Shown piece by piece: positions 9,115-17,960 of a stretch of DNA of 64,000 nt. The position numbers and the translations under genes were made by a program. Below the pieces are notes generated by a model. It was not told the origin of the DNA. It did not search any database and saw only the letters and a list, made by a program, of their open reading frames with translations. Source of the DNA: an uncultured cyanobacterium (GTDB lineage: Bacteria > Cyanobacteriota > Cyanobacteriia > CACIAM-69d); contig CALGDE010000142.1 of the NCBI GenBank assembly GCA_937883785.1, positions 1 to 64,000 on the forward strand, given 5' to 3'. Numbering within the stretch: position 1 is the stretch's first letter; every line of letters begins with the position of its first letter.

Positions 9115-9817
9115 TGCCAAAACAGTTTAGAAATAATCCCTACTTAACAACTGTCAAAGTCAGATCGCTGAACCTAAACTCATGCTACACAAGCTCTGTT
9201 TTATCGATCACAGTGCAGAGCAGATCACTAATCTTATTCAATCCTTAATCTTAGTTATTGGAACTCTAATAAACCCATCATCTTGCCCCAATAAAATACT
9301 CCTTTTGGAAGATATCTCCCTATTTCTAAGTCATCAAAAATCAATTCATAGACCTTAAAAGTGAATTTACGGGCTTTTTAGCTACTTTGGCTTCAATAAA
9401 GACTAGGGGTACTTAATCTAAATTTTATTTCATCACAACTTCAATTGGGCGATATAAGGCTTTAATAAATTGTCTCTAGATATACAAATTATGGGACCAT
9501 ACAGGATTTCTTTTGCTCAAATTGTCTCAATTTTGACTGTAAGCACGGATCTGAATCTATTACGTTTGGCTCATCTGATGTAAGAGCGCAACAGCCGGAA
9601 CTTTAACTCTTGTTTGCTGGGAACAGGATTATTATCTAAGTCCATGAGACTTGCCGCTAAAGTTCCTTGTCATAGTCCCAGCCTTAAAACCACCAGGAGC
9701 ACACATCATAGACAAGGTTACGGTTTATTGACCTTGTGTCATTATGGTAACTTTGTTTGACAAGGGCGACTTGGCTCTGCTCGATATCGCAACGTACGGT
9801 TCTTCTCAGAATTGACA
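9115..9817. other. Long AT-rich intergenic region upstream of the cyclitol synthase
   Basis: About 700 bases with no convincing coding frame and lower G+C than its neighbours. Near the downstream gene there is an inverted repeat ACAAGGT (9712-9718) and ACCTTGT (9731-9737), with a further ACAAGG copy about 20 bases on. It probably contains the promoter and long leader of the cyclitol synthase gene; no known riboswitch was recognised. Confidence 0.5.
9712..9737. promoter_or_regulatory. Inverted repeat upstream of the cyclitol synthase gene
   Basis: ACAAGGT and ACCTTGT separated by 12 bases, about 80-105 bases before the start codon. The dyad could be an operator or an RNA hairpin. No known consensus was matched. 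Confidence 0.3.
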
Positions 9818-11599
9818 ATGACAAAGACAACCTCGGCAATTAAAGCGTTCGTTGGGGCTTGCGACATCGCTCCCCTGGTCTCTCAGAATGTAGATTCTGC
9901 TTTAGAGGCTTTTCTCGGTAATGATCTAGCGCGAGATTTGTTGTTAGCGCTTATTGAAAGTCCCGCGTTTTCCAAGGAACTAGGCGAGGACTTTGCGGCG
10001 GAAAATGCAGTTAAGGGAATTTCCGCCTGTCGCAGTTTACGCAGCTGTTTAAACCTTTCCCTAGGTATGCTCTTCCAGAACCTGTCGGAGGTGCTGTTGC
10101 CCTTCGATGCCAAGGTTGGAGAAGCTTGCGCCACTTTCACTACGGCGATTAACGCCACTGAGAAGGGGAAAATTAAAACCCTGGACTACTTGAAGTCCAT
10201 CGATTCCACTGGCTTTTACGCTGGGTTGGCGGAGAAGCTGGTTAAGGAAAACCCACACGCCATCTACCCCACCTCAAATTACCGGGCTAGCCAAGGGTTT
10301 GTGGAAACCACCGACAACGATCGCCATGTGGAAGCGGTCATCAGTTCCCACACCTTCACCTCTGTGCGGTTGGTGGACAAAGTTTTGGATCCAGAGGAGA
10401 CCACCCTGCGGGACGTTTATGTTTCCTTGGGACGCTGCGTTTGCCTGGTAGACCAAAATGTGGAGCGGTTCTACGGCGAGCAGCTTGAGCATTATTTCGA
10501 TACCCACAACATCAAGCTGGAGAAGCTGGTGTACCGCGCCATGGAAGTGGACAAGGGAATTTACACCGTTGAGCGGATGTTGGGTGACTTGAAGCGCTTG
10601 GGGGTTTCGCGAAACGAGCCCGTGCTGATTGTGGGCGGCGGCGTGTTGGCGGATACGGGCGGTTTGGCTTGCGCTCTGTACCACCGCAACACTCCTTACG
10701 TGATGTTGTCCACGTCCATCGTTGCCGGTATTGATGCGGGTCCATCCCCTCGTACTTGCTGCGACGGCTTTGGCTACAAGAACCTATTTGGGGCATACCA
10801 TCCTCCCATCCTGTCTCTGACTGATCGCTTCTTCTTCACCACCTTGCATGAGGGCTGGTTGCGTCACGGCATCATTGAAATCATCAAGATGGCGGTGACC
10901 AAAGATCGGGAGCTATTTGAAAACATGGAGAAGGCGGGTCCTGAGTTGATTCGTACCCGTTTCGGCACTGCCGAGTGTGAGCCCGGCTCCGATATTGACG
11001 AGCTGTCCCAGAAGATTTTGGGTGGTGCCCTGCGCAGCTATGTGGCGGCAGAGTACGACAACCTGTACGAAACCCACCAGTGTCGCCCCCACGCTTACGG
11101 TCACACTTGGTCCCCCGGTTTTGAGATTGAAGCGGGTCTGCTCCACGGTCACGCGGTGGCGATCGGCATGGGCTTCGGCGCGTATCTCAGCTTCAAGATG
11201 GGCTGGATTTCCGACGAGGATTTCCACCGGATTTTGGGTCTGATCAGCTCCTTTGGCTTGAGCCTGTGGCACGAGATCATGGAGAACAAGGAGCTGCTGT
11301 GGGAATCTCAAATCAAGATCTTTGAGAAGCGGGGGCGCAACTTGGTGGCTCCGTTGCCTAAGGGATCCATCGGCGAATGTGGTTATTTGAACGATATCAG
11401 CCAGGAAGAGCTATTCGCGTCGATCGAAGAGTATCGCACCGTGTGTGAGGAGTATCCTCGCCAGGGTCTGGGTATCGATCCCTTGTGCAGTGATGTGGGC
11501 TTGGAAGATCCGTCTACCATTGCTCACCATCTGCCCACCACTGCTGGTGCCTTGGCAGAAGGCGCGGCTGAAGCTGAAAAGATGCTAACCGCTGGCTAA
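9818..11599 (+). CDS. C7-cyclitol synthase (sedoheptulose 7-phosphate cyclase / DHQS superfamily) with N-terminal extension
   Basis: The protein is 593 residues from ATG 9818. About residues 180-560 form a sugar phosphate cyclase related to 3-dehydroquinate synthase: NAD-binding VGGGVLADTGG, GIDAGPSPRTCCDGFGYKN in place of the DHQS GGKTGVN segment, FGAYHPP, the metal ligands Glu in HGIIEIIKM, His in YGHTWSP and His in LLHGHAV. The YGHTWSP and GECGYLND segments point to the EEVS/EVS/DDGS group, which cyclises sedoheptulose 7-phosphate to C7-cyclitols used in mycosporines, gadusol or aminocyclitols. Usual family length is about 350-430; the first 170 residues are an extra helical region with no family I know. 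No mycosporine O-methyltransferase or ATP-grasp partner is nearby, so the product is unknown. Confidence 0.85.
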   Translation: MTKTTSAIKAFVGACDIAPLVSQNVDSALEAFLGNDLARDLLLALIESPAFSKELGEDFAAENAVKGISACRSLRSCLNLSLGMLFQNLSEVLLPFDAKVGEACATFTTAINATEKGKIKTLDYLKSIDSTGFYAGLAEKLVKENPHAIYPTSNYRASQGFVETTDNDRHVEAVISSHTFTSVRLVDKVLDPEETTLRDVYVSLGRCVCLVDQNVERFYGEQLEHYFDTHNIKLEKLVYRAMEVDKGIYTVERMLGDLKRLGVSRNEPVLIVGGGVLADTGGLACALYHRNTPYVMLSTSIVAGIDAGPSPRTCCDGFGYKNLFGAYHPPILSLTDRFFFTTLHEGWLRHGIIEIIKMAVTKDRELFENMEKAGPELIRTRFGTAECEPGSDIDELSQKILGGALRSYVAAEYDNLYETHQCRPHAYGHTWSPGFEIEAGLLHGHAVAIGMGFGAYLSFKMGWISDEDFHRILGLISSFGLSLWHEIMENKELLWESQIKIFEKRGRNLVAPLPKGSIGECGYLNDISQEELFASIEEYRTVCEEYPRQGLGIDPLCSDVGLEDPSTIAHHLPTTAGALAEGAAEAEKMLTAG

Positions 11600-11693
11600 T
11601 CACTGTTGGAAATCGGGGTTAGAAAAGCGATATTTATTGGTCTTTCTAACTCCTTTCTGACCAGTAATTAAAAGACAAAGCAAACTTATTGCA

Positions 11694-11730
11694 CCCCTTT
11701 CTTATTTTTCAATGGGAAGGGGTTTTAATT
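11694..11730 (+). terminator. Rho-independent terminator after the cyclitol synthase
   Basis: CCCCTTTC and GGAAGGGG pair into an 8-base stem (one G-T) around a 13-base loop, followed by TTTTAATT. It lies about 95 bases after the stop codon, so the cyclitol synthase is probably transcribed alone. Confidence 0.6.
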
Positions 11731-11765
11731 GAGCAACAGAATTACCGTAGAAACTGAGGAAAATA

Positions 11766-12791
11766 ATGGCGAAGGAAGCGTTTGATTTTGTGATTCCGTT
11801 ATTTCAAATTCGCTGGAATACGCGGGCGGTTTTGGAAGGATTAACAACGCAATATCAACCGCGAGCCATTCACGTTATTGCTCCCGGTCCTCAGGCGCGA
11901 TCGCTTCAGGAACAGGCAAAAAATTGGGATACTGCACCGGTGTTTTGCCATGAGGAAGAATCCTTTTTTGAACCCTGCGGACTCAGTAAAGAAACCATTT
12001 GCGCAGAAATCGACTTAGGCGAATCCCTTTATACCCCAGGCTGGTTTTATCAACAGCTTCTAAAGCTAGGAGCCTATGAGGGCATTGAGAATTTAAGCGA
12101 ATGGTATGTGGTTTGGGACAGCGATTTATTGCCCGTAGATACTTGGCCGCTGATTCAAGAAACTGAGTCTGGGAATGAGCATCCCTTCGCTTTGTTACAG
12201 CATAAAAATTGGGGAAATCCGGCGATCGTGGGTAGGTGGGCAACCTGGATCGAGTCGGTGTTGGGGGTAGAGCCCGCCAGCGATGAAGTGGGTACTTTCG
12301 TGCCCCACCATATGTGGTTTAAGCAGGAGCATTTAAAATCCTTTGCAAAACAGGTTCAAACTTACTTTAAGTCCGACGATCATTGGCTATTGTTGATGAT
12401 GCGATCAGCCAATAAATTCGGCACTTTCAGTGAGTATTGGATATACGTGTCCTGGGTCGCGGCTAAAGCCCCCAGTGACTTGCAATATCATCCTTACAAC
12501 ACCTACGGAGAAACCACCGAGCGATTCTTTGATGACGGAACTGGCTGGTTTTCTGCCAGGTTACGCGAGTCTCCTGCGATGGAAGGTGAACCGATTGGGG
12601 ATAATTTTTCTCCGTCCTATGAGGTGATCGCCCAGTTCATTAAAGCGGAATATCCCCCCGATCCCCTGCCCTCTTCCCTATCCTTTGAAAGCAGTCCCCG
12701 CCACCTGAAAAAGGATCGAAAAAATATGCATATTGAAGAGTCGCGATCGCGCTGGAATCCTCGGGAAGATGTGAGGAACGGTGACAGTTGA
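11766..12791 (+). CDS. DUF6492-like protein (glycosyltransferase-like)
   Basis: A soluble 341-residue protein beginning DFVIPLFQIRW and containing WYVVWDSDLLPVDTW, where DSDLLP resembles the DxD of nucleotide-sugar transferases, followed by a HHMWF segment and an SANKFGTFSEYWIYVSW segment. This pattern agrees with DUF6492, a family placed near GT-A-fold transferases. The acceptor is unknown. It follows the cyclitol synthase after a terminator, with its own start preceded by GAGGAAA. The C-terminal 47 codons are duplicated at 14500-14640 (92% identical DNA). A role in modifying the cyclitol is possible but only inferred from position. Confidence 0.65.
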   Translation: MAKEAFDFVIPLFQIRWNTRAVLEGLTTQYQPRAIHVIAPGPQARSLQEQAKNWDTAPVFCHEEESFFEPCGLSKETICAEIDLGESLYTPGWFYQQLLKLGAYEGIENLSEWYVVWDSDLLPVDTWPLIQETESGNEHPFALLQHKNWGNPAIVGRWATWIESVLGVEPASDEVGTFVPHHMWFKQEHLKSFAKQVQTYFKSDDHWLLLMMRSANKFGTFSEYWIYVSWVAAKAPSDLQYHPYNTYGETTERFFDDGTGWFSARLRESPAMEGEPIGDNFSPSYEVIAQFIKAEYPPDPLPSSLSFESSPRHLKKDRKNMHIEESRSRWNPREDVRNGDS

Positions 12792-12872
12792 TAACTCTAT
12801 AGATAACAAGTTGCGTTCAAGGATAGGGTGATTTCCTGGAAGGGCGATCGCCCGTTCCTTACAAGGTTTTTA

Positions 12873-14279
12873 TTAAACCGGTTCAGATCGTAGGCAACTC
12901 ATAAGTTCTCCGATATTGCCTACATTTTCCAAGTTGAAAACCATGTCTACACACTGTTGCTTGCGGTCCTCAGCGATCGCTCCATCAGCCCAACTATAAA
13001 ACTGATCAATCAACTCCTGATCTGAAAATGGGTTCTGAGCAGAGCCTTTAGGATAAATTTTTTCCCTGTGGATATGACAACCATCCTTCAGGAAAATCGT
13101 CATAGTTGTTGGATAGGCACCACTCCCTAGACGGTGGAGATTGTTATCTGGATTCAACTGAACAAGCACCTTTCTCTGTAGCTCTTGCACCTTTTTATTC
13201 GAGATATACGGCTGCTCAAACTGCTGATGATTAACTTCTCCATACAGCAGCGCGCACGCTACATTGAAGGGAATACTGAACTGTGCAGACTTATAGTAAG
13301 CATCTGGCGAAACAAATTTCCTAACAAAGTTGGCACCTTTTCCTAGCTCAACTTCAATGTGCTCTATGTCATTAACTAAGTTTGGATAGGACTGCTTTAA
13401 TGACAGAATAATCTCAATTGAATTATGAAGAAATCTACACACAGAATAGGGCTTGATATAGACATCACCGATTAGAAAAGGAAACTCTTGTTGCCCACCG
13501 GGAAGATCTTTTTCTAGGAAGAGTTGTGTACCCATTGGATTAGCTGTTATGCCTGCTTGAGCGAGAAAGGCTGCTTCAACAGCTCCTCGAGCAAGGAATG
13601 CGTTACAGATATGATTTGCAGACGTATCAATATTCCTAGGTCCTGGATACACGATAGGACCGTGTTGTTCTGCAAGATAAATGGCATTAGTAAACTGTTC
13701 CAGAGGTAGCTTCAACAGCTTACTAATTGCTGCTGCAACACCGATGCCATCAGGACGGTTACGGCGATACTTGACATAAACTCGGTGGGCAACTTCGTAG
13801 CCAAAGACAATGGCAGCAAGTAGTTCTTTTCCGCTTACCTGCTTTTGCTCAGCAACAGCACATAGCGCCGGTATTAGAACGCGTCCGAAATGGGACGCTC
13901 CACGTGCTTGACCGTCATTGCTATCGTAAACCTGAGCATGAACTGCATTTAGAAATACTGCGTCGGTGAACTTAACGCCATAGCTATGCCCGAAAACGGT
14001 GCATGGTCCTGAGTTCTTTGTAATTGCTAGGGGGTCTAAAAGGGATTCATTCTCCTGTCGTTGTCGTCCTAGGAGTGAGGATGCAACTCCATTAAGCAAT
14101 AGTCTTTTTGCATCATGAATTGCTGTCTCAGGAATTGATTCGTAGGTTAGCTCTTCTGAAAAGTCATAGATTGCCCGTGCTGCTCGAATATTAGTTGCAA
14201 TAGGCGGGCTTACACCCTTTGGAGCAGGTCTAAGCTTTCTTCTGATGAATCTAATAATTTTTCTGATCAGCCGCTTCAC
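12873..14279 (-). CDS. MmgE/PrpD family protein
   Basis: A 468-residue protein of the MmgE/PrpD family, which includes 2-methylcitrate dehydratase and cis-aconitate decarboxylase. Typical features are the AIYDFSEELTYESIP start, FGHSYGVKFTDAVFLNAVHAQVYDSND (the conserved substrate loop and Asp) and ASHFGRVLIPALCAVAEQ. The length fits the family. No prpB or prpC partner is near, so it need not act on methylcitrate; dehydration or decarboxylation of another polyhydroxy acid is possible. The start is GTG, with a basic stretch RKIIRFIRRKLR at the N-terminus that is not typical. It is on the opposite strand to its upstream neighbours. Confidence 0.82.
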   Translation of the reverse strand: MKRLIRKIIRFIRRKLRPAPKGVSPPIATNIRAARAIYDFSEELTYESIPETAIHDAKRLLLNGVASSLLGRQRQENESLLDPLAITKNSGPCTVFGHSYGVKFTDAVFLNAVHAQVYDSNDGQARGASHFGRVLIPALCAVAEQKQVSGKELLAAIVFGYEVAHRVYVKYRRNRPDGIGVAAAISKLLKLPLEQFTNAIYLAEQHGPIVYPGPRNIDTSANHICNAFLARGAVEAAFLAQAGITANPMGTQLFLEKDLPGGQQEFPFLIGDVYIKPYSVCRFLHNSIEIILSLKQSYPNLVNDIEHIEVELGKGANFVRKFVSPDAYYKSAQFSIPFNVACALLYGEVNHQQFEQPYISNKKVQELQRKVLVQLNPDNNLHRLGSGAYPTTMTIFLKDGCHIHREKIYPKGSAQNPFSDQELIDQFYSWADGAIAEDRKQQCVDMVFNLENVGNIGELMSCLRSEPV

Positions 14280-14345
14280 TTGAAATCTTAAAAATATTCT
14301 TAGGATTGTGCTTTAATTTTGCCCTCAGGGCAGTCGAGCTGAGAA

Positions 14346-14498
14346 ATGGTTTTTACCGAAAACAATTATCAGGGTAAGGTTTTGCCGCTGAAAACCCAAA
14401 AACTGCCTATATTGTCTAAGGCGCATCATCAATTGCTGCATTATTTAGTCAGCGCTAATGGCAGTGTTCTGGTTCGGTTCAGGTGCTGTGGCAGATAG
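14346..14498 (+). CDS. Hypothetical 50-residue frame, possible gene remnant
   Basis: A short frame starting MVFTENNYQGKVLPLKTQ and including LSKAHHQLLHYLV, ending at TAG 14496. Residue composition is protein-like rather than random, but I recognise no family. It runs directly into the duplicated tail of the DUF6492-like gene in another frame, so it is best read as the head of a different broken gene. Confidence 0.25.
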   Translation: MVFTENNYQGKVLPLKTQKLPILSKAHHQLLHYLVSANGSVLVRFRCCGR

Positions 14499-14499
14499 C

Positions 14500-14662
14500 G
14501 ATCGCCCAATTCATCAAAGCGAAATATCCCCCCGATCCCTTGCCCTCTTCCTTATCCTTTGAAAGCAGCCCTCACCACCTGAAAAAGGATCGAAAAAATA
14601 TGCACATTGAAGAGTCGCGATCGCGCTGGAACCCTCAGGAATATTTGTTTATGGCAAGTTAG
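14500..14662 (+). pseudogene. Duplicated 3' end of the DUF6492-like gene
   Basis: Positions 14500-14640 match 12626-12766 at 130 of 141 bases without gaps, then diverge to a new ending (EYLFMAS) and stop at 14660-14662. Eight of the eleven differences are synonymous in the reading frame, so the copy appears to have been translated for some time after duplication. No upstream part of the gene is present, which makes it a remnant now. Confidence 0.7.
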
Positions 14663-14822
14663 CTTATCACCTGTACTGTGTCTTGATAAGCACTGAGTAG
14701 TAGCAGAAAGCTATAGATTTTCTATTCCCTAGAAATCCCGCCGCCCGTCGGTTCATCTCTGGGCAGCGGAATTTCAAATATTAGCGCGACTTACAAGCGG
14801 AGACTGAAAAAGTTATCTGACT

Positions 14823-15044
14823 TTAAAGACTTCCCTCCTCCAAACGTTCTAGTAGTTCATCCCAAAGCGCTTGGGTTTCGATAGGGTTAACGTGACCGAG
14901 TTCGACTTTTAACGTATGGGTTTTGACCTTGATATGGTTCTGTAATTCGATCGCAGAGCTAAGAAGGTTGACAGCAGGATCACTGGGCGTCTGCAAGGAT
15001 AAAGGCTCAGCTCCTCTGCGACACTCGATGTCGTGGTTATCCAT
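14823..15044 (-). CDS. Hypothetical small protein, possibly the frameshifted C-terminus of the upstream gene
   Basis: A 73-residue frame rich in charged and helical residues (SSAIELQNHIKVKTHTLKV, ending LWDELLERLEEG). It overlaps the 3' half of the next upstream frame by 136 bases. The upstream frame loses protein-like character there, while this one gains it, which suggests a frameshift joining the two, or translational overlap. No family recognised. Confidence 0.45.
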   Translation of the reverse strand: MDNHDIECRRGAEPLSLQTPSDPAVNLLSSAIELQNHIKVKTHTLKVELGHVNPIETQALWDELLERLEEGSL

Positions 15045-15250
15045 CGGATGCCGACTGGATCCCTTGACAATACAGCACGAAGTATAGGCTTTGCCGGGAT
15101 GCTAATAATGGCCTGCTGAAACCTTTCAAAAGGAGTTATTTGTCTACGCCTTCTCTTCTGACTCAACCAAGAAAAATAAGTCATGATCGCGGAGGCCAGT
15201 AATCCCTCTAGCAGAAAAATGAAAAAAAAATATAGTAGGACAATGACCAT
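14909..15250 (-). CDS. Hypothetical membrane protein (single N-terminal TM)
   Basis: A 113-residue frame with a strongly hydrophobic start (VIVLLYFFFIFLLEGLLASA), then a basic SQKRRRR stop-transfer and FERFQQAIISIPAKP. The last 45 residues look out of frame compared with 14823-15044. The start codon follows the preceding gene's stop by 6 bases, so the genes are probably one transcript. Function unknown. Confidence 0.5.
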   Translation of the reverse strand: MVIVLLYFFFIFLLEGLLASAIMTYFSWLSQKRRRRQITPFERFQQAIISIPAKPILRAVLSRDPVGIRWITTTSSVAEELSLYPCRRPVILLSTFLALRSNYRTISRSKPIR

Positions 15251-15256
15251 ACGATC

Positions 15257-15853
15257 TCATCTTTTTCTATTAGCAGCTTCCTTATAAATACTCATTACAC
15301 TCTCATAGTAATCAACAATAAAACTGTTGACCAGCTCCATTCTCACTGACCGTCTCAAGCTTGGATCATGGATATTTTTCTTCAGGGCTGAATAGTATTG
15401 AGCTACGGTGGCTTCAACTTCAGCTCTATCCTGAGGTCTTATTAAACCCTGTCTATACGCGTTATCGAATAGTGTGACAAAGCCTTTCGCAAGTGACTGA
15501 ATACGAGATTCAGGTTGAATTTCTCTCTCTTTCTCCTCTATTGCATCGGTGAATTCACGAACTCGGGAAACAAAAATCCGTTCCGCCTCTCTCACCTTAC
15601 TCTGAAGGGAATCAATATCTGTATCTAGTAAAAAAGAGTCTTGACTCTCAACTCGCAACTTATTTATCTCTGTTTTCCACTGATCAGCGCTACTAGAATC
15701 AATACACTGGCTAAAACAACCACGCTCAATCGTGGAGACGGCGACTAGTTGATAATTCCATAGCTGAAAGACAGCCTGCTCTTTGACATGTGCTATCTCA
15801 AGTCGATCTCTGATTTTTTTGTCAAATGGGAAAAAAACTGATTTTCCGATCAT
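15257..15853 (-). CDS. Hypothetical helical protein
   Basis: A protein of about 198 residues from ATG 15853 (a TTG six bases upstream is also open). It is predicted mainly alpha-helical, with a probable coiled coil near TDIDSLQSKVREAERIF and IEEKEREIQPESRIQSLA, and two Cys early (GCFSQC). No signal peptide or known domain is visible. It heads a minus-strand group with the small membrane protein downstream. No function proposed. Confidence 0.6.
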   Translation of the reverse strand: MIGKSVFFPFDKKIRDRLEIAHVKEQAVFQLWNYQLVAVSTIERGCFSQCIDSSSADQWKTEINKLRVESQDSFLLDTDIDSLQSKVREAERIFVSRVREFTDAIEEKEREIQPESRIQSLAKGFVTLFDNAYRQGLIRPQDRAEVEATVAQYYSALKKNIHDPSLRRSVRMELVNSFIVDYYESVMSIYKEAANRKR

Positions 15854-16109
15854 GGTCAACTAATTTTTTTCCGTATTGAGCTACACATATGCCAGGCTAG
15901 CTTACCAAGAAGTCCTTACAATCAATTTTAAGACATGGAAACAAGTATTTTCACACCCATTGATCTAATCTTCGCAAATCCTAAGAGAGTCTGCTTCGAA
16001 GCAGTAACAGAGAAATTTCACGAGCCAACCACTAATGCTCTGACATCACCTTCATTGCCGACTTGATGAGTTGTGTGAGTTCTATCCAGAAAGGAAGACT
16101 CAGCAAGCT

Positions 16110-16775
16110 TTACCAGGGTAAGACTTCACCGTTGGCATGCCAAAAAGTCCCTGTTGTCTCTATATCAAGTTCATCAACTCGAGCTAACAATCCTTGCACA
16201 GAAGTGTGGGGTGTAATGCCATTGGCATTGAAGTTCGTCATTCGAGTTTGTACTAATCCTGGGTGAAGAATTGCCACGGCAATACCTTCGGTCTTCAGAT
16301 CAACGGCTAACGATTTGCCCGCCATAGACACCGCAACTTTTGACATCCGATAACCGTAGGAACCACCGGATGTGTTGTCATCAATGGAGCCCATTCGGCT
16401 GGTCATAATAATAATCTTTGAACCAGGCTTAAGGTTAGGAATTAATGCTTGGGTGAAGCGCAAAGTGCCGATCGCATTAATCTCAAACTGCCGCCGAATA
16501 CTGTCGAAATCTAAGTTTTCTAAGCTGACGCGTTCAACAATTGCGGCATTATTAATCAACACATCAATGGCAGTGTTCTCTAGCTTTTTTGCCAGTGCGT
16601 TGACGGATTTTTCTGAAGTGATGTCCACCCCAGTTTCCACTTGAATGCCCAAGCCATCCAGTTCAGGGGAACTGTTGCGGCACACAGCGATTGCCTTATC
16701 CCCACGAGCACTAATCTGCCGACAATACTCCAAACCAATGCCGCGATTTGCCCCGGTCACCAAATAAGTCGCCAT
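16110..16775 (-). CDS. SDR-family oxidoreductase
   Basis: A 221-residue short-chain dehydrogenase/reductase, NAD(P)-dependent. The cofactor motif TGANRGIG is at residues 7-14, followed by NNAA for the beta-4 strand, the catalytic Ser in MTSRMGS and the YGYRMSK motif with Tyr and Lys (catalytic YxxxK), then HPGLVQTRM. Substrate cannot be deduced. It stands alone on the minus strand, 230 bases from the divergent DUF547 gene. Confidence 0.9.
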   Translation of the reverse strand: MATYLVTGANRGIGLEYCRQISARGDKAIAVCRNSSPELDGLGIQVETGVDITSEKSVNALAKKLENTAIDVLINNAAIVERVSLENLDFDSIRRQFEINAIGTLRFTQALIPNLKPGSKIIIMTSRMGSIDDNTSGGSYGYRMSKVAVSMAGKSLAVDLKTEGIAVAILHPGLVQTRMTNFNANGITPHTSVQGLLARVDELDIETTGTFWHANGEVLPW

Positions 16776-17009
16776 AGTTTTAGCCGCTGGATTTAACCGC
16801 TGAATTTCACTGACTCAGTTATATCGAATCGAAATCCACGATGTGCCCATCACTTCACATGCCTATCGTGCAACCGTCTCGGCGGCAGTTTCCAACAGAA
16901 AGTCCCCCTGCAAAATCGCTAGCATTTACAACAATTTCAGCTCACTGGATTAGGGCGATCGCCTTACAAAATCAGTAGGTATTGCCGTACTGAGGGCGAG
17001 TTAGAGCCT

Positions 17010-17960
17010 ATGTTTGAATCGGGAAAGTTAGTACTATCAGCGTTGTTATTTTGGAGCGTGGCTATGGCTTTCTCCGTATTTCGTAATCCCACCGGCAAAC
17101 CCTTCAAGGCGTTGCGGGCGATCGCTCTAGCCTCTGCCCTGGGCGGCTCGCTATTCTTACTGCCGGGCTGCTTTGGCAAAACTCCTGTGGAGCCGGCTTC
17201 GGGAGAGGAGCTGCTCTCTAAGTCGGGGGTCGCCCAAGGGGAAGAGTTTTCCTACGACGGTTACAACGAAGTTCTGAGCACCTACGTTAATGACGTCGGC
17301 GAGGTGGATTATCAAGGGTTGCTGGCAAACCGGGAGGGCTTGGACCGGTTTAATGCGGATTTGGCTGCTGTGTCTCGCGAAACCTATGACAGCTGGTCGG
17401 AAGCGGAGCAAATTGCCTTTTGGATTAATGCCTACAATTCCCTAACGTTGCAGGCAATTATTGATAACTATCCCGTGGAAAGTATCCGCGGAATTAACGG
17501 CGTTTGGGACAAAATTGAGTTTACGGTTTTAGGGGAGAAAATGACCCTAAATAATATTGAACACGATGTGTTGCGCGTCGATTTCAATGAGCCTCGACTG
17601 CATATGGCGATCGTTTGTGCGTCGATTGGCTGTCCTTTCCTGCGAGCTGAAGCCTTTGTGGGCGATCGCCTGGACCAGCAACTAGAAGAACAAACCCTGC
17701 AATTTGTGTCTGATTCTCGCCACTTCACCATTGACAAAGAGAACAACGAAGTGGGAGTTTCGTCGATTTTCAAATGGTTCGGCGAGGATTTTGAGAAAAC
17801 CTACGGCACCGATACGGGCTTTGAAGGTCATAACGACACGGATCGCTCCGTATTGAACTTTATTGCCCAGCACCTGGACAGTGAGAACCAATCTTACTTA
17901 AAAGACTCCAAGTATCGTTTCAAGCACTTGAGCTACGACTGGAATCTTAATTCTCAGTAA
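17010..17960 (+). CDS. DUF547 domain lipoprotein
   Basis: A 316-residue protein. An N-terminal hydrophobic segment is followed by a lipobox-like LLPGC near residue 54, so the mature protein is probably lipid-anchored. The DUF547 region follows, with VDYQGLLANREGLDRF, the conserved FWINAYNSLTLQAI, and the CASIGCPFLR motif with paired cysteines. DUF547 proteins are widespread in cyanobacteria and plants without a settled activity. It may start at a later Met (MAFSVFRN), which would shorten the signal region. No operon partner is evident. Confidence 0.85.
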   Translation: MFESGKLVLSALLFWSVAMAFSVFRNPTGKPFKALRAIALASALGGSLFLLPGCFGKTPVEPASGEELLSKSGVAQGEEFSYDGYNEVLSTYVNDVGEVDYQGLLANREGLDRFNADLAAVSRETYDSWSEAEQIAFWINAYNSLTLQAIIDNYPVESIRGINGVWDKIEFTVLGEKMTLNNIEHDVLRVDFNEPRLHMAIVCASIGCPFLRAEAFVGDRLDQQLEEQTLQFVSDSRHFTIDKENNEVGVSSIFKWFGEDFEKTYGTDTGFEGHNDTDRSVLNFIAQHLDSENQSYLKDSKYRFKHLSYDWNLNSQ

